From assembly GCF_023715155.1 (NCBI RefSeq), contig NZ_JAMBNQ010000009.1, forward strand, positions 1 to 64,000: a DNA stretch of 64,000 nucleotides, written 5' to 3'. The notes under the pieces are model-generated. The model saw only the letters and a program-made list of their open reading frames with translations. It was not told the origin of the DNA and searched no databases. Shown in pieces: positions 8,924 to 16,571 of this stretch (positions are counted from its first letter, which is position 1; each line of letters begins with the position of its first letter). This stretch comes from Neobacillus mesonae. Its GTDB lineage: Bacteria > Bacillota > Bacilli > Bacillales > Cytobacillaceae. Made by a program: the position numbers and the translations under genes.

Positions 8924-9213
8924 TTTCCCATTCTTTTGAAATCAAAGTGGTATGATTGCCAATATCTTTGTTCCTTCATTTAACCGTTGTGCGAAAGATA
9001 ACTTAGTTAAAGTAAAAGGGCTTGGGAAAGAAGCTGGAAGATAAAAGAGAATATTGTAGAAAAAAATAATATTTTCCCAGGAAATTTTGTTTGAATTTTC
9101 GACATGTATTTTAAATTAGCAGTGAAAAACTTCTTATGTACCGGCTCTTCAGCCGTTTAAACTAAATGTTTATTCTGGGGGAGATTTACGGAAATAATGT
9201 CGGTTCGTAGAAT

Positions 9214-10077
9214 TTATTGAAAAAACATTCGAAATCCAATGACAACTAATAACACAGAGAGCATTTGGATAATGATTTTTCCAGGGATCTTTTGAGATAG
9301 AAAAACACCTAATTGAGAACCAATAATGACCCCAATGCCGCCCCATAATACAGTAATCCAATCAATATTGCCATAATACATTTGGGAGGCCACACCGACG
9401 GTTGTATATAGACATAATGAAAAAATGGAAGTGGCTGTTGCATAATGAGTCGGAACCTTAAAACCATAGATTAATATTGGAACAAGCAGCCATCCTCCTC
9501 CAATTCCAAGATAGCTGGATAAAATCCCCATGAATAACCCCAGTGGAATCAGCCATTTTCCTTGAAGATTGGTATTCTCTATTGCAGCAGCTTCCTGTGC
9601 CGTACCCTTTGTTATAGAGGCCGTTTCTTGATCCGCTTCCCCGATTTCAGGCACAACAGCACCGTCTACACTTCTAGCCTGCAGGCCTTTCTTTTTCATT
9701 AGTACTGCGGGTTTATTTTTTACAAATAAAAAGATCCCTAAAGCGACTAGTAAACTAGCGAAGATGAAGTAAAAGGAACTGGACGAATAAAGCTGCAGCA
9801 GCCAAACACCTAAAAGAGAACCTGGTAATGCACCGATGGCCAGCATGATTCCGGTGCGATAATGAATTTTCTTTTGTTTGGCATAACCGAAAACGCCGGA
9901 AAAAGAGTTAATCAAAACAATGACTAAGCCTGATCCAGCCGCAATGGCGGGATCCATGTGGAAAATGATGAGGAGCGCTGGTACAAATAAAAAACCTCCC
10001 CCAGCTCCGACGATGGTTCCGTAACCGGCAGCCAGTGCACCAATTAATAAAATCAATAAACCTGAAGAAATATCCAT
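9214..10077 (-). CDS. TauE/SafE-family permease
   Basis: 287 residues with about eight membrane helices in two halves, GAGGGFLFVPALL in the first and GIGGGWLLVPILIYGF in the second, the duplicated motif of the TauE/SafE (DUF81) family that exports sulfite or organosulfonates or moves other small anions. Between the halves lies a hydrophilic cytoplasmic loop of about 45 residues. I take ATG 10077 as the start, 9-10 bases after GGAAGGA; a TTG one codon earlier is possible. It stands alone, leftward, between unrelated units, so substrate and pathway are unknown. Confidence 0.87.
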   Translation of the reverse strand: MDISSGLLILLIGALAAGYGTIVGAGGGFLFVPALLIIFHMDPAIAAGSGLVIVLINSFSGVFGYAKQKKIHYRTGIMLAIGALPGSLLGVWLLQLYSSSSFYFIFASLLVALGIFLFVKNKPAVLMKKKGLQARSVDGAVVPEIGEADQETASITKGTAQEAAAIENTNLQGKWLIPLGLFMGILSSYLGIGGGWLLVPILIYGFKVPTHYATATSIFSLCLYTTVGVASQMYYGNIDWITVLWGGIGVIIGSQLGVFLSQKIPGKIIIQMLSVLLVVIGFRMFFQ

Positions 10078-10271
10078 CAAAGTCCTTCCTTTCCACCCTC
10101 CATTATACTTCTAAGCTATCAAATGAAACAGGGGGCGTAAATTAAAAACTTTTTATAGGTTATAAGGAAAAGTTATAGGTAGTTGAAATGATAACAGGGC
10201 ATGATTGAATGGTAAAAGAGGCTCGCTAAAGGCATGGTGGATTTTGTCTAAACTTGTAATATAATTTTCTT

Positions 10272-10299
10272 TGAATTTGTAAACGTTTTCATTTATAAT
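10272..10299 (+). promoter_or_regulatory. Sigma-A promoter with cre site in the spacer
   Basis: A -35-like TTGAAT at 10272-10277 and a perfect -10 TATAAT at 10294-10299 are 16 bases apart. The spacer is occupied by TGTAAACGTTTTCA (10278-10291), which matches the CcpA cre consensus TGWAANCGNTNWCA at every defined position. Binding of CcpA there would exclude RNA polymerase, so the downstream 45-residue gene should be under glucose repression. The ~145-base leader contains AGTATTG...CCAATACT and ACTG...CAGT inverted repeats between about 10330 and 10375. Confidence 0.75.
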
Positions 10300-10452
10300 A
10301 AAGAAAGAGGGATGGCGCGCGTGGCCATCATAGTATTGTGCGTAGGGCGGGGCCAATACTGGGGAGGCAGTACCAATCGAATTAATTTTTACTCTAATAA
10401 TATGAAATATTTTTATAAAACGATTATGACCGGAAAAGAAAGGAGAAAGGAC

Positions 10453-10590
10453 GTGGAGAATAGTAAAACCTTGTTCGAACTGTTTTTAAGGGAAGACCGT
10501 TTTGAATTATCCTCTTATCTTACTTATTTATTTAACCAAATCACGAATCACTTGCCGGACCACATGGATGAAGAAATAGCCAACCAATAA
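10453..10590 (+). CDS. Small 45-residue protein, function unknown
   Basis: The longer reading frame from 10312 lacks a ribosome site, whereas GTG 10453 is preceded by AAAGGAGAAAGG. The product is 45 residues, soluble, rich in Phe, Leu, Asp and Glu (begins MENSKTLFELFLRED, ends HMDEEIANQ), with no membrane segment or recognisable motif. Support for being real: strong ribosome site, its own cre-controlled promoter, and a good terminator 6 bases after the stop. I do not recognise the family. Confidence 0.6.
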   Translation: MENSKTLFELFLREDRFELSSYLTYLFNQITNHLPDHMDEEIANQ

Positions 10591-10596
10591 AAGGAA

Positions 10597-10624
10597 AGCA
10601 GCCAACTGGAAATGGCTGCTTTTT
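10597..10624. terminator. Bidirectional terminator between the small gene and the Spo0E-like gene
   Basis: AGCAGCCA (10597-10604) / TGGCTGCT (10613-10620), perfect 8-bp stem followed by TTTT. It lies between two convergent genes, 6 bases after one stop and 3 bases from the other. Confidence 0.8.
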
Positions 10625-10627
10625 GTA

Positions 10628-10816
10628 TTATAGATGAGCAATTTTATCCTCGATATATTCCTTCATAAGCAGATCTAATCTAATAGATAATGAAATATAA
10701 TCAGAGCTTCCAGGGCCTGTTTGTTTATACAGCTCATTTATTTCTGTTTTTACATGAGCTATTTCCCTTAGAAGTTTAATATTTTCATATGGAATTAGTC
10801 TATTGGTTTTCATCAT
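10628..10816 (-). CDS. Spo0E-family aspartyl-phosphate phosphatase
   Basis: 62 residues from ATG 10816 (or 61 from the next ATG, 10813), the size of the short YnzD/YisI members that dephosphorylate Spo0A~P and delay sporulation. The family signature SxxxD is present as SIRLD (Ser44, Asp48) in the second of two predicted helices; the first helix is ENIKLLREIAHVKTEINELY. GAGGTG stands directly before the tandem ATGs, which argues against the longer frame from 10900 that has a Cys/His-rich non-family leader. It stands alone, so the target (Spo0A or another response regulator) is inferred from the family. Confidence 0.78.
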   Translation of the reverse strand: MMKTNRLIPYENIKLLREIAHVKTEINELYKQTGPGSSDYISLSIRLDLLMKEYIEDKIAHL

Positions 10817-10900
10817 ACACCTCGAAAAAAAGTTATATTGTTGATTTCGGATACAGTGATGAGGTGAGTTCCCATTTGTTGCAGTATCTAATTGGGTCAA

Positions 10901-11160
10901 GCAAATTCCAAAACCTTAATGATTCTAACATAGTCCAAATGGCTTTTAAATATGGAAGGGAAAAGTGAAATTATTCAAAAAAGTGGTGCATAATACTGAT
11001 ATATTAACCGTTTATATATATTAATCTTCGATTGCTTGATTTAAAGGGGAATACGGTACAGGGAAATCCAAAAGATAGCAAAACATTTTATACTATAATA
11101 GCTTTGCGGGGAAAAATAAAAATATTTAAAAATTACACGCAATGTGGCGGCTTTGTTATA
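10901..11160. other. Gene-free stretch before the 52-bp array
   Basis: No credible gene. An open frame at 11032-11238 has no ribosome site and runs into the repeat array, so I do not call it. AT-rich sequence with no clear promoter. Confidence 0.5.
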
Positions 11161-12845
11161 AAGCGTATGGGAGAGGATAAAAAGGAGATCTGCGCACTAA
11201 GACCGCTTTATAATGCGCGTGAGGAAGGGAAAACATGAGAATCGCGTACTAAGAGGGCTTTATAGAGCGCGTGGAGAGGAAAAAACAAGAGAATCGCGAA
11301 CTAAGAGCGTTTCATAGAGCGCGTGGAGAGGAAAAAACAAGAGAATCGCGTACTAAGAGGGCTTTATAGAGCGCGTGGGGAGGGAAAAACAAGAGAATCG
11401 CGTACTAAGAGGGCTTTATAGAGCGCGTGGAGAGGAAAAAACAAGAGAATCGCGAACTAAGAGCGTTTCATAGAGCGCGTGGAGAGGAAAAAACAAGAGA
11501 ACCGCGTACTAAGAGCGTTTTATAGAGCGCGTGGGGAGGAAAAAACAAGAGAATCGCGTACTAAGAGCGTTTCATAGAGCGCGCGAAAGAGGAAAAACAG
11601 GATTTTCGCGCCCTAAGAGGGATTTATAGAGCGCGTGAGGAGGAAAAAATAAGAGAATCGCGCACTAAGAGAGCTTTATAGAGCGCGTGGGGAGGGAAAA
11701 GCAAGAGAATCGCGCACTAAGGCTGTTTTATAGAGCGCGTGGAAGAGGAAAAACAGGAATCTCGCGCACTAAGAGAGCTTTATAGAACGCGTGGAGAGGA
11801 AAAAACAAGAGAATCGCGAACTAAGAGCGTTTCATAGAGCGCGCGAAAGAGAAAAAACAGGAATCTCGCGCCCTAAGAGGGATTTATAGAGCGCGTGGAG
11901 AGGAAAAAACAAGAGAACCGCGAACTAAGAGCGTTTCATAGAGCGCGTGGAAGAGAAAAAACAGGAATCTCGCGCACTAAGGATGTTTCATAGAGCGCGT
12001 GGAGAGGAAAAAACAAGAGAACCGCGTACTAAGAGGGCTTTATAGAGCGCGTGAGGAGGAAAAAACGAGAGAATTGCGTACTAAGGCCGTTTCATAGAGC
12101 GCGCGAAAGAGAAAAAACAAGAGAATCGCGCACTAAGGCTGTTTTATAGAGCGCGTGGAAGAGGAAAAACAGGATTTTCGCGCACTAAGAGGGCTTTATA
12201 GAGCGCGTGGGGAGGAAAAAATAAGAGAATCGCGCCCTAAGAGGGCTTTATAGAGCGCGTGGAGAGGGAAAAACAAGAGAATCGCGAACTAAGAGCGTTT
12301 CATAGAGCGCGTGGGGAGGGAAAAACAAGAGAATCGCGCACTAAGGATGTTTCATAGAGCGCGTGGAAGAGAAAAAACAGGAATCTCGCGCCCTAAGAGG
12401 GCTTTATAGAGCGCGTGGAGAGGGAAAAACAAGAGAATCGCGCACTAAGGATGTTTCATAGAGCGCGTGGAAGAGAAAAAACAGGAATCTCGCGCACTAA
12501 GGATGTTTCATAGAGCGCGTGGAAGAGAAAAAACAGGAATCTCGCGCCCTAAGAGGGCTTTATAGAGTGCGTGGAGAGGAAAAAACAAGAGAATCGCGTA
12601 CTAAGGATGTTTCATAGAGCGCGTGGAAGAGAAAAAACAGGAATCTCGCGCCCTAAGAGGGCTTTATAGAGCGCGTGGAGAGGGAAAAACAAGAGAATCG
12701 CGCCTAAGGATGTTTCATAGAGCGCGTGGAAGAGGAAAAACAGGAATCTCGCGCACTAAGAGAGCTTTATAGAGCGCGTGGGTAGGAAAAAACAAGAGAA
12801 TCGCGCACTAAGGCCGTTTCATAGAGCATGTAAGGAAGGGGAAAA
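11160..12845. repeat. Large tandem array, about 32 copies of a 52-bp hairpin unit (family A)
   Basis: Counting the CTAAG core gives about 32 imperfect units at a 52-base spacing, with a degenerate first and last copy. A unit reads roughly AGAGAATCGCGCACTAAGAG + GGCTTTATAGAGCGCGTGGA + GAGGAAAAAAC. CGCGC-A-CTA pairs with TAG-A-GCGCG in the same unit, giving a stem with one A.A mismatch and a ~10-base loop. Two linker types recur (ACAAGAGAATCGCG and ACAGGAATCTCGCG) and several loop types (AGGGCTTTA, AGCGTTTCA, GGATGTTTCA, GGCTGTTTTA) in mixed order. The period is not a multiple of three and stops are frequent, so it is not coding. No cas genes and no unique spacers. Confidence 0.92.
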
Positions 12846-12916
12846 CTCCGAGAACCGCTCACTATAAACTCTACACACTAAAAAAGAAGCCCCCAAAACC
12901 CCCTAAATCCAAAAAA

Positions 12917-12948
12917 AGCCGCCCGTAACATAACAGTTACAGACAGCT
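12917..12948 (-). terminator. Terminator after gltS
   Basis: Leftward reading: AGCTGTCTGTAAC pairs with GTTACGGGCGGCT (core GTAAC/GTTAC plus an imperfect extension), followed by TTTTTTT. It sits 13 bases past the gltS stop. Confidence 0.8.
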
Positions 12949-12961
12949 TTTTCAACCACAT

Positions 12962-14176
12962 CTATTTCAACAAATTAATCGTCGTAATAATAATCGGCAT
13001 TCCAAATACGTCAATCAAGAAGGCTCCGACAATTGGAACGATGAGGAAGGCTTTTCGTGAAGGGCCGAATTGGTCGGTAATGGCAAACATGTTGGCCATG
13101 GCATTTGGCGTGGCCCCTAATCCGTGGCCGGTAAATCCGCCAATCATGACGGCCGCGTCGTAATCTTTTCCAAACAATCGGAATAACACAAAGACAGCAA
13201 ACAACACGATGAATACAACTTGCACAAAAACGATAGCCAGCATCGGTAAAGCAAGGTCGGCCACTTCCCATAATTTGATGCTCATTAACGCCATAGAAAG
13301 GAAGATTCCCAGTGTGACATCCCCAATTAAGCTGATGCTTTTCATGTCGATGGTCTCTTTTTTAAATTTATCAATGATATTCCGAATAATAACAGCAACA
13401 AACATGGCGCCAACATAGTTTGGCAGCACAAAACCAGTAGCTTTTGAGAATAACTCTCCTAAATAAGATCCCGCCGCCATACAGAAGGTAATAATCAGGA
13501 TTTGGACCATAAAACTATCGAATTGAATGCCTTGATTACCGGCGGATGAATGGGTGCCGTTTTCAAGGGAAGCCGCCACTTCATGATTTTCGTCTGTTTC
13601 AGTCGGCTTGAGGTTATATTTTGTCATTAAATATTTGGCAGTCGGACCGCCGACGAGTCCTCCGGCAACCAAACCAAATGTTGCGGCAGCAAGACCGATA
13701 GATAAGGCAGAATCGACGCCGAGGCCTTCAAGAGTTCCGCCAAAGGCTGTTGCGGCCCCATGTCCGCCCTCCATTGAAACGGCTCCCATCATGACTCCTA
13801 ATATAGGCTTTAAACCAAAGGCAGCAGCAAGGGAAACACCGATAATATTTTGAAAAAGTGCTAAGAATCCACATGCCAGCCAATAGAACACCAATAGTTT
13901 TCCGCCTTGTTTTACAAGCTTAAAACTAGCGCCTAATCCGACAGTTGTAAAAAAGGTAAGCATGAAAAGACTTTGCAGGGAGGTATCTAATGTGAGGTTG
14001 ACTAGTCCTGCTTGTTTAAAAATGGTAACAAGAATCGCAAACAACAATCCTCCGACAACAGGAGCAGGAATACAAAACTTCTTTAAAAAGTTCAGTTTCT
14101 TAAGAATGAATCCGCCGAGAAGAAATAAGGCAATGGCAAGAAATACAGTGGTAATTTGATTGAATTCTAGATTCAT
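12962..14176 (-). CDS. gltS: Sodium/glutamate symporter GltS
   Basis: 404 residues, the usual GltS length, with about ten membrane segments in two inverted halves. Family motifs visible: PAPVVGGLLFA near 38, MGAVSMEGGHGAATAFG near 131, and GFTGHGLGATPNAMANM near 349, the second re-entrant loop. It imports glutamate with sodium. Its ATG overlaps the hutG stop by 4 bases (ATGA) with GGAGGGG ahead of it, so the two are translationally coupled: formimidoylglutamate cleavage yields glutamate, the GltS substrate. The long 52-bp array begins just past its terminator. Confidence 0.94.
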   Translation of the reverse strand: MNLEFNQITTVFLAIALFLLGGFILKKLNFLKKFCIPAPVVGGLLFAILVTIFKQAGLVNLTLDTSLQSLFMLTFFTTVGLGASFKLVKQGGKLLVFYWLACGFLALFQNIIGVSLAAAFGLKPILGVMMGAVSMEGGHGAATAFGGTLEGLGVDSALSIGLAAATFGLVAGGLVGGPTAKYLMTKYNLKPTETDENHEVAASLENGTHSSAGNQGIQFDSFMVQILIITFCMAAGSYLGELFSKATGFVLPNYVGAMFVAVIIRNIIDKFKKETIDMKSISLIGDVTLGIFLSMALMSIKLWEVADLALPMLAIVFVQVVFIVLFAVFVLFRLFGKDYDAAVMIGGFTGHGLGATPNAMANMFAITDQFGPSRKAFLIVPIVGAFLIDVFGMPIIITTINLLK

Positions 14177-15156
14177 GTGGTCCCCTCCATTTTATGTTTT
14201 GTATCTATTGTAAGAAGCGCATCATTTACTAAGGATGCAGCTAATGAAACCGTTTTATTTTCCTCGTCTAAGGATGGATTTACTTCCGAAATATCAAAGG
14301 AAAGAATGTTGTCATGTGAAACAATATGCCGGATGAGGGCACGGACCAATTTCGGTTCAAGCCCGAATGGTGATGGTGCACTGACACCCGGGGCAAATGC
14401 AGAACTGATTCCGTCTGTACATAAGGTTAAAATGATCGCATCATGTTCTCTAGCAAACTTTGAAATTTCCTTTTTAGGCTCATCTAAACGGTCTATTGAA
14501 AGACTGTCTTCTAAGATATATTGAACGTTAAGCTTCCTGGCCGTTTCAAAGAGAGTTTTTGTATTGCCCTGTGTTTGAATGCCAATCACCATATATCTGC
14601 TGTTTGGGTCTTGATCCAAAATCTGTTTAAACATAGTTCCTGATGATGGCTCTTGATCATAGGGCCGTAAGTCGAAATGGGCATCAATATTGACGATTCC
14701 AATTTTGGCATCCGGACCCAGGTATTTTCTTGCACCCAAGTAATGGCCGTAAAATGTTTCATGTCCGCCGCCAAGAATCAGAGGGAAAATCCCTTTTTTA
14801 TGAAGAGTTGAGATGGCCGCACCCATTTCTTCCTGGGCTGCTTCCATTTGGTTCCCGTCACATTTCACATCGCCAATATCCAACACTTGAGTTCCCGGTT
14901 TGAAGTGCCAAGGTAATTTTGCCACGGCCTTCCTGATGGCTTCTGGTCCTTCTGCTGCCCCCACTCTGCCTTTATTCCGCCTGACCCCTTCATCACATTG
15001 AAAGCCAATGATGGCAAATCTGTTGGCCTGTTCATTAGAAGGACTGATATCCGAAGAATTCACTGTTTGAACTTGCTGATGATAACGAAAACTTAATGGG
15101 TCGTTGTCGGAGTCAATTCTCCCCCTCCAAAGATCGGCTGATGGTTGTATATACAT
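14173..15156 (-). CDS. hutG: Formimidoylglutamase (ureohydrolase family)
   Basis: 327 residues of the arginase/agmatinase fold. The enzyme hydrolyses N-formimidoyl-L-glutamate to glutamate and formamide with two Mn ions, the last step of one histidine route. Metal ligands are visible in GGGHETFYGHY, NIDAHFDLRPYD (DxHxD) and TDGISSAFAPGVSAPSPFG. In the last motif the usual DxD reads C-T-D, a Cys I also recall from the Staphylococcus-type HutG, so I read it as a subfamily trait. IGFQCDEGVRRNKGR near residue 48 is HutG-typical. No hutH/U/I is in the window, so the rest of the pathway must be elsewhere. Confidence 0.88.
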   Translation of the reverse strand: MYIQPSADLWRGRIDSDNDPLSFRYHQQVQTVNSSDISPSNEQANRFAIIGFQCDEGVRRNKGRVGAAEGPEAIRKAVAKLPWHFKPGTQVLDIGDVKCDGNQMEAAQEEMGAAISTLHKKGIFPLILGGGHETFYGHYLGARKYLGPDAKIGIVNIDAHFDLRPYDQEPSSGTMFKQILDQDPNSRYMVIGIQTQGNTKTLFETARKLNVQYILEDSLSIDRLDEPKKEISKFAREHDAIILTLCTDGISSAFAPGVSAPSPFGLEPKLVRALIRHIVSHDNILSFDISEVNPSLDEENKTVSLAASLVNDALLTIDTKHKMEGTT

Positions 15157-15209
15157 ATGATCGCCCCTTTTTTATGAAAATTGAAAACATAAAGTGTAAA
15201 CTTAGATAA

Positions 15210-15392
15210 TTGTCCAGCTCCAGCGCTTAGTCAGTTTTTAATTTTGAATAGGTTCCTTGGAAACTTTTTGAAAAAAGCCGGCTTTAAACAGCTCGAGGTC
15301 AAATAATCTCCTGCCATAGAAGCCAAAAACGTTGTGGCAGAAGAACGTTTGCTATACCTGAGGCTGCCCAAGGCGCTTTCGCTTCTCTTTTA
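15210..15392. repeat. Long intergenic repeat of the GTCCAGCTCCAGCGC...GGCGCTTTCGCTT type
   Basis: Begins TTGTCCAGCTCCAGCGCTTAG and ends CCAAGGCGCTTTCGCTTCTC, with AGCTCGAGGTCAAATAATCT and CATAGAAGCCAAAAACG inside. The ends pair (AGCGC.. / ..GGCGCT). I recall elements with these same termini scattered between genes in many Bacillaceae genomes. This copy appears expanded or degenerate in the 15235-15290 part. It lies between the divergent hutG and LysR genes. Confidence 0.6.
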
Positions 15393-15485
15393 ACTGTAAA
15401 ATAATTTTAAATGTTGCTAATATATAATTACAAATACTTTATTTTGATAAATCTATAGTTACAAACTATAAATGGAGGGGAGCTA

Positions 15486-16379
15486 ATGGATATTCGTCAG
15501 CTTCGTTATTTTGCTGTTGTTGTTAAAGAGGGGAGTTTTTCAAGGGCGGCGGAGGTTTTGCACATTTCCCAGCCTTCATTAAGTAATGCCATCATGAAGC
15601 TGGAGAACGAGATTGGATTTCCGCTGCTGGAGAGAAATACCAGGGGATTTTCCCTTACAGATGCAGGGCATATTTTTTATAAGCGGTCGATGGACATGTT
15701 AATGAGGTTCAGTAATTTGCAAATGGAACTGAAAGATATGCAGGAGGTGGGGACAGGCCTTATATCCATTGGCCATATTGAATCCTCTAAATATTGGATG
15801 CCAAAGGTGGTGAAAAATTTTAAAAACGAATTCCCAAACATTCATTTACAATTTAAAGATATACTAGGACAGGAAAAAGTGCTGGAGGCCCTTAAACAAT
15901 ATTCTGTTCACCTAACCATTACAAACCAGCCCATCCATCACGAAAAAATCCTGTTAACACCTCTTTACACTGAAAATTTTATTTTATTGTTTCATAAGAA
16001 TGACGAGTATTTAAGCCAAAAAAATTCTATTACATTAAAAGATCTTACAGACAAGGAACTTATCATCAGTACGACTGGATTTCAAACGAGGATAGATATC
16101 TTGCATGCATTTCAAAAAGAAAATGTGGTTCCTAATATCTTTTATGAGATAGAGAGATTGGAAACGGCCTGCAGTCTGGTAGAGGAGGGCTTAGGAGTGA
16201 CAATTTTACCGGAAAGTTATATTAAACAATTATCTTCTCCCAATCTGATAACCAAAAGCATTGATTCCAGCTACCTCAAACGAACTGTTTATCTCGCCTA
16301 TCTAAAGGATCGCTATCTCTCACCTGCCGTCCACCGGCTAATTGAAGGGATTAAAAACTATGGGGATTTTGTTTCCTAG
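15486..16379 (+). CDS. LysR-family regulator divergent from hutG-gltS
   Basis: 297 residues: MDIRQLRYFAVVVKEGSFSR at the start and AAEVLHISQPSLSNAIMKLE form the LysR HTH (1-60), followed by a substrate-binding effector domain. It resembles the CidR/YwbI/CatR branch. AUG with GGAGGGGAG ahead. It is divergent from hutG-gltS, so it probably activates that operon, perhaps in response to a histidine-degradation intermediate or glutamate; that is inference from position. A strong inverted repeat follows its stop. Confidence 0.87.
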   Translation: MDIRQLRYFAVVVKEGSFSRAAEVLHISQPSLSNAIMKLENEIGFPLLERNTRGFSLTDAGHIFYKRSMDMLMRFSNLQMELKDMQEVGTGLISIGHIESSKYWMPKVVKNFKNEFPNIHLQFKDILGQEKVLEALKQYSVHLTITNQPIHHEKILLTPLYTENFILLFHKNDEYLSQKNSITLKDLTDKELIISTTGFQTRIDILHAFQKENVVPNIFYEIERLETACSLVEEGLGVTILPESYIKQLSSPNLITKSIDSSYLKRTVYLAYLKDRYLSPAVHRLIEGIKNYGDFVS

Positions 16380-16430
16380 AATAAGTCTAAAAGGACTCAA
16401 CATAAGTCTTTTTAGACTTATTTTTTTCTA
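16380..16430 (+). terminator. Long hairpin after the LysR gene, upstream of the sigma-54 promoter
   Basis: AATAAGTCTAAAAGGACT pairs with AGTCTTTTTAGACTTATT in an 18-bp stem with one G.T, a 7-base loop and a following T tract: a strong terminator for the LysR gene. Because it ends about 45 bases upstream of the -24 element, the same dyad could also serve as the activator's enhancer site; the two roles cannot be separated by eye. Confidence 0.75.
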
Positions 16431-16472
16431 TTAAAAAAGTGGAAATATCACTTTTTATAGTAATTTTACTCC

Positions 16473-16489
16473 TGGCACAAAACTTGCAT
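16473..16489 (+). promoter_or_regulatory. Sigma-54 (-24/-12) promoter
   Basis: TGGCACAAAACTTGCAT: TGGCAC (16473-16478), five bases, TTGCAT (16484-16489). The invariant GG and GC are exactly 10 bases apart, matching the SigL/RpoN consensus TGGCAC-N5-TTGCW. It lies about 80 bases before the first gene of the operon, which itself encodes a sigma-54 activator, so the operon should be autogenously activated. Confidence 0.9.
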
Positions 16490-16571
16490 AATTAGTTAAC
16501 CAACACTCCACTGTTCCAAATGATGATATAATTTGAAGAAAGGAGAGGATCAATCAAGGTGGTGTAGTGTA

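Noticed and set aside
11032-11238. Open frame of 68 codons just before the 52-bp array
   Set aside because: No ribosome site, no family features, and its 3' part runs into the repeats.
11160-12845. CRISPR array
   Set aside because: Units are imperfect along their whole length, there are no unique spacers alternating with constant repeats, and no cas genes are near.
14173-15156. Loss of a metal ligand in HutG (Cys for Asp)
   Set aside because: I recall the same Cys in Staphylococcus-type HutG, so it is probably a subfamily trait and not an inactivating change.
15335-15353. Second sigma-54 promoter (TGGCAG...TTTGCT)
   Set aside because: The GG to GC distance is 13 bases rather than 10, and it lies within the dispersed repeat.
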